Origin: Thermothielavioides terrestris NRRL 8126
Taxonomy: Eukaryota > Ascomycota > Sordariomycetes > Sordariales > Chaetomiaceae
DNA: 64,000 nucleotides
Assembly (NCBI RefSeq): GCF_000226115.1
Contig: NC_016460.1
Coordinates: 1,364,001-1,428,000 of the forward strand
Reading direction: 5' to 3'
The notes beneath the pieces were generated by a model, which worked only from the letters and a program-made list of their open reading frames with translations, did no database searches and was not told the DNA's origin. Every line of letters starts with the position of its first letter. Position 1 is the stretch's first letter. Positions 57,516 through 64,000 of the stretch are shown in pieces. A program made the translations under genes and the position numbers.

Positions 57516-60500
57516 TCACAGGTCTCCTCCTATCTGCGGCTGGGGACACGGTGTGGCGGGTTCTTGGCCTTTTTCAGGAGGTTGGCCACTGGCGTGGTCG
57601 GCAACCGGCTCAACGCCGTCTCCGTTGGCGTACGGGACGCTGCTCGACGGCGTGCTCAGTGGGCTGTTCGGGTCCATGGTCAGATTCGGAGTCGGCGCGG
57701 CCGAGCCGATATCGACCTGCAGACCGGGCGAGGCAGGGGAAGCCGCTGGCGGGGTGAGATTCTTCGTCACCTCCGCGATCACCCGCTCGATGGTCGTCAT
57801 TTGCTTCCCTGCGCCGGGGGCCTTTCGGACGGACTGGAGATGGGCTTTCAGCTTCTGGAGGAGCGCCTCCTTGTGTTGGTCCACAGGCAGGGCAATCAGT
57901 TTTTCTACACGCCCGTCAGCATCCGGAGTAAAGCGAGATGGAAACACGGAACCAAGACTTACGGACGACATAGTTGCCATATTGATCCTTGGCCAACTGG
58001 AAGAGCGGGCAGTTGTCCTCCCCGTCAGCGACGAGGCGGTCCCAGATGGCCCGCTGCTCTTCCCGGGTGCCGAAGGCAATGCACTTTTCCACTACGTTGG
58101 ACGCGCACTTGCTTTTCGACAGCGCCACGAGGTCGGCCATGACGACGTCAATGATCTTGGATCGGTCTTCGGCCCTCCCGTGGTGGAGAACATGTTGGAT
58201 AACGTAGTTGCCGTACGGGTGTTTTATCAGCGTCTCAGCTGACTTGTGGAGCTCCTGTGTCACGGCAGCCTTGTCCGCTTCGGTCCCGTGCTCCAGGATC
58301 CTCTGGATGACCCGGCAGGCGTACTGCTGGGAAGCGAGCTCGCAGACACGGCCCTTGAATGCGCCTATGATGAAGCCAATGTGCTGGCGGGGGACCAGCG
58401 CGATGGCTTGCTGGACCACGTGGTTTCCGTGCGGGTCTGTGGCTACCTTCACGACATCCGCCTCCAGCTCCTTCACCAGTTCGGCTTGCTGCTCAACCAG
58501 CACATTCTCCAGAGCCTACTTAGATGTCAGCCTTCGCATGGGGCAGGGCAGGGCTGGTTTGCATGATCGCTGACCTTCTGGACCACGCGGCAGGCGTACA
58601 TCTGCATTGACAGATCCATAACCTTGCCCTTCATGGCTCTGAGAAGCACCTTTTTCTGGATCTGATCGCCGTGCTCAAAGAACTTCTGTATCACGTAATT
58701 GCCAAACAGGTCCTTCATCAGCGGGACGGCATTTGGCTCGATCTCTCGGAAAACCTGGTCCTTCTCATCGCCGTTGGCGGACTCGAGTTTCTCTTGGATG
58801 AAGCGGGAACCGCTTTGGTCGCTGCTGAACTCGACAACATGGCCCGCGATATCCTGCACCACGTCAGTCAATGCTCGCATGGCCCGTCGTATACGGCTGT
58901 TTTACCTTGAGCCCCCAGTGCTTAACCGAAGACTTGGGGCCGTACTTGTATTCGTGCAGAAGCGCACTCCTGAAAGCCTTCCCCGGGTCGTCGGGTCTGG
59001 CAGGAACGATTGCGACTCCTGCAGCGGAGACGGGGTAATGAGGCACGGACATGCAAGGATCCAGCATGTGAGCCGAGTGAGCCAGGTCGCCAAACGGAGG
59101 GAAGAGCTGGCCGGCATAGGCTTGATAGCTCGGACCATAGAATGGGGCGCCCGGGAAGAAAGGGGTTGGCGACTGGAAGAGATGGTGCGCGAGGGCTCGC
59201 CGGTCGACGTCAGAACCACTCATCCTCGGATCCCGCGAAGCGGGTCTCGACCATGCATCCGGGTTCTGTTGCGGGCTGCTTGTAAGCCCCCTGGGGCTGT
59301 TCAATGCGCCGTTGGCGCGGTAGGTACTTCCCGCGGGCGAACTCCGGTCCACGATCGAGCCTCGTTTCTCGAATTCCGGGCCATTCGCATACGCGTCGTA
59401 CGGCTGGCCGCCGCCTCCCCACGGTTGCGGCCCCGGGTTGAACTCAAAGTGTTGTGTTTGGGTTCCGTTGCCGTAGGCCGGACCGTTGGATGTGTTGTGC
59501 GCAGGCCCGTTGGTCCGACCACCGCCCAGCCCCAGCCTAAGGAGGGATCCGGCCAGTAGCTCCTCATCCGGATGCGGCGCAGGAGTTGGTTCCAAGCTCA
59601 GCGAGTTGTAGAGCGAACCTGGAAGGGACGGCCGTTGGGAGTGCGCAGAGCGATCCGCGGGGAGATCAGAACCCGAATCGCCCAACGGATTCGTCTGGCC
59701 GAGCAACTCTGGCGCGGCGTGGCTGGAGACGGAGTTGCGCGAAGGATGGCCTACGGGAGAGGTCATGAAGGACAACTCCTGCAGCCGTGTATGGGACGAT
59801 AGGAGTCCTGACCGCCTGTGTTCGGGCTCCTGCCTCGCAGGCCGGCCGAGCATGCCAAGATTTTCCAGACCCACGTCGTACTGTTGCGCCAGAGAAGATG
59901 AACCCTGAAATGCAGCGGTCATGGAATCGATTGCAGTTAATGAGTTCTGTTTCGGGCCGAGGAGACTTCGGGGGATGCCCGTCGCCGGGGCTGTAGAGTA
60001 TGTTGAATTTCCGTCGCGAACGGAGGCATCTGACCGGTTTCTCGGAGAACTGCTGGCTGGGAGAGTGCGTGACTGCGTGGTATCTGTCAAATTCCAAACG
60101 CCCGATCCGCTACCCCACGGATCGGCTCCGGACATGGTCACGAGAGCATCGGAACTTGAAGGACCAGAGACAAGTCCTTTGTTGGAGCCTGAATAACCAG
60201 CAGACCCTGACGCTTCAGCTCGCGACTGCGCTTCGGGCGCCGACGGGCCTCTGGGTGCCGCCACGTCTCTGCCCCTAACCACGCCTCCGAGGCCGCTGGT
60301 GTTCCATGTCCCAGGTGATGAATACGTGAAGGAGTTGGTGAGGCTCTGTAGTGGCCTGTCGTTCCCGTTTGGGATGGACGATAGCCCAGGGAAGTTGGAA
60401 AACCGACTGTGTCGTGACTGGTCCTTGATCCCAAGGTTAGCTAGTCCTGTATTGCGAGGTGCGGAAGCGGCGCGAGCAACGGCGACTGCTCCCCATGCGG

Positions 60501-60581
60501 CGCTGCGGGTGCCAGCCAGCAGAAGTCTCGTATGCAATATCAACGCTTTGCAAAAAAGCAACCGCCTACCGTGTTCGACAT
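57516..60581 (-). CDS. PUF3-type Pumilio RNA-binding protein
   Basis: Sequence-specific 3' UTR-binding regulator; PUF3 in yeast controls mitochondrial-protein mRNAs. Proposed exons, complement(57516..57904, 57963..58515, 58575..58853, 58906..60417, 60570..60581), give 914 aa. The last four are firm: [38 protein letters not shown] and YGNYVV/QKLIALP. Eight Pumilio repeats fill roughly residues 500-830, with [34 protein letters not shown] and [11 protein letters not shown] cores. The long N terminus is disordered. The 5' end is inferred: MSNT in a 12-nt exon, a GTAGGC donor, a GCTAAC branch site and the CAG acceptor at 60418; the AAG at 60424 would add two residues. An unspliced start further upstream (frame open to 60921) is the alternative, but that extension has no familiar content. 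Confidence 0.88.
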
Positions 60582-63500
60582 GGTGCGAAGCGAGCTTGTA
60601 TGCCGATATTGTAATATATGGCTTTGTCGAAGGTGTATGGAGGTCGGCACGGCAGCCTGCCCGACCGGGATTATGGGTTCGAAAGGTGTCGCTGGAATGT
60701 CGAGCGCGACGCGGGCAATGTGCGGCGCTGCCGAGCGTGCCCGGCCTTGATTCTATAAGGTAGGTATTGGAAACGACGGCGGTGCGAGCTTCGCGGAAAC
60801 TATAAGACGGTCGAAGCGAGGTCAGGACGTATGAGCCAAGAGGTCGGGAAGCGGTGGCAGTGGTGGGGTGGGAGGGAGGATTGTGGTAAGGCTGATGATG
60901 CATCCCACACTGCGAAACCACTTGAAGGGAGGGCCCGGCTTATTCGATAACTATCCCGTGCTGCTGAGAGGTGCCCCATCAGCCATCGGCGGGCCGGGGA
61001 GCAGGCGCTGACGGTGCTGGGAGGCTGGGTGCATGACATAAAGGTAGTTAAACAGTACCGTTATGGCATGCAAGCAAACCAAAAAACACAGGGATCGAAT
61101 TACCTGCCCACAAGCACATGCCTCTCGCAGTACCCCCAGAGCAGACGGACAACCTGGAAGGGAACAGGGTGAGAAAGAAGTCGGGCGCCGCTCGGCGAAG
61201 CTGCGGGCAAGCAAGACCTAGGATAGGTATGAAGTAGAGACACGACAAAAGGAAAGGAAAAAAAAGGCAGACAGAACAGAGGAAAGGCCAGACATACGGT
61301 ACCGGAGAGCTGCGAGGCCGTGACGAGGTAGTATGAATGGATGCCCAGATCTTGCGTGTCTCCACTCTCGGGGGCAGCCTAGCCAAGGGATGGGGTGTCT
61401 TTGCAGTGCTCTCGAAGCGACGCAGGAGTCGGCTTGAGGGTGTGGAGGTGGAGGAAGAGGGGCACTTGTCCCTCGAGATGGAAGTCGCGACAAGGGGGGG
61501 GGCAGGAGCTGAGGTCGCTAAGGCAGGGCAGGCGGGGCGAGAGCACACGACAAAGAGAATTGGAGGCAGCTGCCTACCTGGCCAAACCGGGACAGATGAT
61601 TCAAGGTTGCCTTATCCGTACTCGGAAAGGGCAGGGCTCTCTCCCACAGCAGCAGGGCTTTTCTCGGGTGCCGGGGTGCGCTCAGGTCCAGCTGTTTGGT
61701 TCGAACTTCTCGGGGGGATCCAGCAAACGGGTCCCAAAAAAGCCGTTTTTTTGTGGGGGATTTTGGAGCCGGCGTCTCAACCTTGGAAGTCTGTGCCTTT
61801 TTTTAGGGACCCGCGTTGCCTTCAAGGACCAGGGGAAGAGGAGCCGGATGCGGCGCTCTGGCACAGGGACTTGCTGCACGCCTCGATACCACACGCAGCA
61901 CAACCTTACCTTGACTTCGGACGAGACCCAGCCCGATCCAGCAACTGCCTGTGACAACCCCAACCTGAATGTTCCTCCTGTGAGGTTAGGGCTTCATTCG
62001 ACTCCGCGTGACCGCCCTCGTTAACCTCTCCGTCACATGCGTCCTCGCAAATTTTTGCTGGCGGATCGCGTCAAGCCAAGCCGATTGTTGCAACTCGGGG
62101 CCGGAGCTGGAAATTTGACGTCGTTGTTGCGAAATCGTGGTTCAGGTATCAAATGGCGAGGTGGGCTGTGCAGTTGCGGCGGCCATGCGAAACAGCACTT
62201 GCTTGTGGATGAATGCGATCTTCCCCACACCCACTGCCGATCGATTGTCGCTGCCGTTCACGAGCGGCTGATGTCGAGGGATGCGGTGGCAGAAAAGTTC
62301 GGCGTTCGCTGGCGTCCCGTCAGGAAACGTTTTGGGATTCGAAATCTGCCTTGACGAAAGAGATTGGAGATCCCGAAGGGTCTGGGTTGCGCGGGAGGCT
62401 CCGGCGCCGAGAAGGCTTTTGGTGGTAATCCGTACAGGCCGTGGCAACGGTGCAACAAACTTGCCTGTTGGTACTGCACGCAGAAGCGTTGGTTGCACAG
62501 GCTCAGGTAATTTCTCGTCCAGGGCACCACTAGCACGACACTAGGACGAAATCCTGCGTTGGTTGCTGTGACCTGTGCGCCGAAACACCACCCGGTTCCG
62601 CTCGGGAACTCCTTTTTCTTCTGTGTTTCCCGTCGACTGGCGCTGAAGACGGCGCTCAGAAGGACCCCGGGAGCGGTTGGCTCTTCCTTCCAATGCGCGA
62701 TGGATCGCTTCGCCGGCTGGGCGGTGTTGGAGGTCCAACTCGGGTAAGATCGAGCGGAGTGGGATCGGCGATTCGAGGCACTGAGCAGGGGACTGTGCCG
62801 CTGCGCGTCTTTCCCCTGTTGTTTGTGAGCTAGTTAACGAATAAGCAGTCCAACGCACGGAGGAGGGAGGGTGAAGGAGGCATTCGCCCATAACACTGTC
62901 AGAGTCGCCAACACCTACGAAGTATGTACCGGCGGCAACCGGCGTCGCCAACCGCTGCGTTTCCGGCCAACTTGGTGGTCAAACTGAGAAGTCCGTAACA
63001 GCAAAACAAGACAAGAACCCGGCGACGTGAGCGCGGACAAAATGAATTTGTAGCAGCGCAGAACCAGGGATGCCGTATGTACAATCCCATACATACAATT
63101 GGGTTGTTAGCCCAGAGCAGAATAGGGCATGTCCACGGCCAAGGGGGCCTCGTCTGTAGTTATTGTATGCAATGATCCTGTCTCTCACGACGCCCTATTC
63201 GCCAAGGAGAGGGCAAGGGCTCGTGTGTCTACGATGGTATGGCATGCATCCATCCACACGCGGCAGCCGGGCTAACTGATGCATGCCGCACAGTCCAGGA
63301 TAGTGAAACGGGACTCGCCGGCAGGCGTACCTAGACAGACGGGTTTACGGAAACAGGGCAAAATCTGGCGCCAGATAACGCAATACCGAGTAAGTGCAAC
63401 CACGCACCGTAGTACCCTTCTTCCTGCCGATCGGTAATACCCATTGGCATGAAAGCGATGAGGGCTGCCTGGCACTCGTTGTATTGGAGTGCGACCCCAT

Positions 63501-64000
63501 GCGGCAAGGGATGCCATCGAGCGTGGCTATCTCTCCCCGTCGAGGAAGAGCCGCGTGCCCGCGGCGACCACGGAGGAATGCCCTTCATTTCCTCTGCTGT
63601 GCCGGGCCGAGAATGTCGAGCGGGGATCAACACAAATGTCTCGAAGGACAGCCATCGCCTCTTCCCTCCCCCTGTTGGATCTCGATGCGCCGCTGCACTT
63701 GGTGAAGCAGCTGGATCCGGGGTAGACCAGGTCGGCTTCCGCCTTGTGCCACCTGCCCGATATCTCGACTCAGTCGGTCAGCATGTCTAATCGGTTTCAG
63801 AACCCAGTGCAGCCCACTCGCTGTGCCACCCTGCTGCCTCTGTTTCTGGGGGCCGCTTCTGTGTTTACACTATGTGCAGTTATGTGCATCATGATCCCAA
63901 CACGGTCGGTAAGTCGTTGCACAGCCACTCGATGCCAAACGTCCCCTGTATGCGGTGTGTCCTGTCTTCTGTGCTTATAAACGCCGCACTCAAGTTTACT
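60582..64000. other. 3.4 kb upstream region to the window edge
   Basis: Probably the promoter and 5' leader of the PUF3-type gene, possibly with 5' UTR introns. Open frames at 61337-61954 (+), 61048-61548 (-) and 62541-62951 (-) have no recognised domain. I see no tRNA or repeat of note. The next gene may lie beyond the edge. Confidence 0.4.

Noticed and set aside
58699..59559. 286-codon plus-strand frame opposite the PUF3-type gene
   Set aside because: It overlaps well-conserved Pumilio exons on the other strand and resembles nothing known.
60582..60921. Unspliced N-terminal extension of the PUF3-type protein up to 60921
   Set aside because: The frame is open, but the extension has no familiar content, and a good donor, branch site and acceptor give a short MSNT exon instead.

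Overview
The window looks like a gene-dense piece of a filamentous ascomycete nuclear genome, most likely a GC-rich Sordariomycete (Sordariales or Chaetomiaceae-like; the lineage is my inference from protein families and intron style). Coding DNA is strongly GC-rich at third positions. Introns are short, mostly 44-190 nt with one of 405 nt. They have GTRNGT-type donors, CTAAC or CTGAC branch sites close to the acceptor, and CAG/TAG acceptors. I see no rRNA, no transposon ORF, no CRISPR array and no convincing tRNA.

Layout from left to right: a SNF5-type chromatin remodelling subunit (-); a PA2G4/EBP1-like pseudo-aminopeptidase (+); a long double-PHD protein resembling Rco1 of Rpd3S (+); a 3.6 kb convergent gap with an unusual 16/18-bp minisatellite; a JSN1/PUF2-type RRM-Pumilio protein (-); a 5 kb gap; a PH-CRIB PAK kinase of the Cla4 type (-); a 3.1 kb gap; glycyl-tRNA synthetase (-) head to head with the Brix protein Rpf1 (+); a triose-phosphate-family transporter (-) head to head with an NDP-sugar 4,6-dehydratase (+); a 2.7 kb gap; a LaeA-like methyltransferase (+); Vps18 (+) tail to tail with a V-ATPase proteolipid subunit c (-); a GPI-anchored aspartyl protease (+); an NmrA-like protein (+); the mRNA export factor Rae1/Gle2 (+); and a PUF3-type Pumilio protein (-) with a 3.4 kb upstream region that runs to the window edge.

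Most of these are housekeeping genes: chromatin, translation and ribosome assembly, RNA control, vacuole function and polarity signalling. Two neighbourhoods suggest shared function: GRS1/RPF1 share a 431-bp divergent promoter, and VPS18 and the V-ATPase c gene, both vacuolar, converge 254 bp apart. The transporter/dehydratase pair could be a nucleotide-sugar module.

I rebuilt exon structures by hand from splice signals and reading frame, and exon coordinates are in each entry. Several genes begin with tiny coding exons (12, 17, 25 and 26 nt), and the proteolipid gene has a 13-nt internal microexon. I found no clear undescribed system. The most unusual items are the minisatellite, the microexon, the tryptophan-rich loop created by a TGG-type repeat in the transporter, and recurrent TACGGAGTA motifs.
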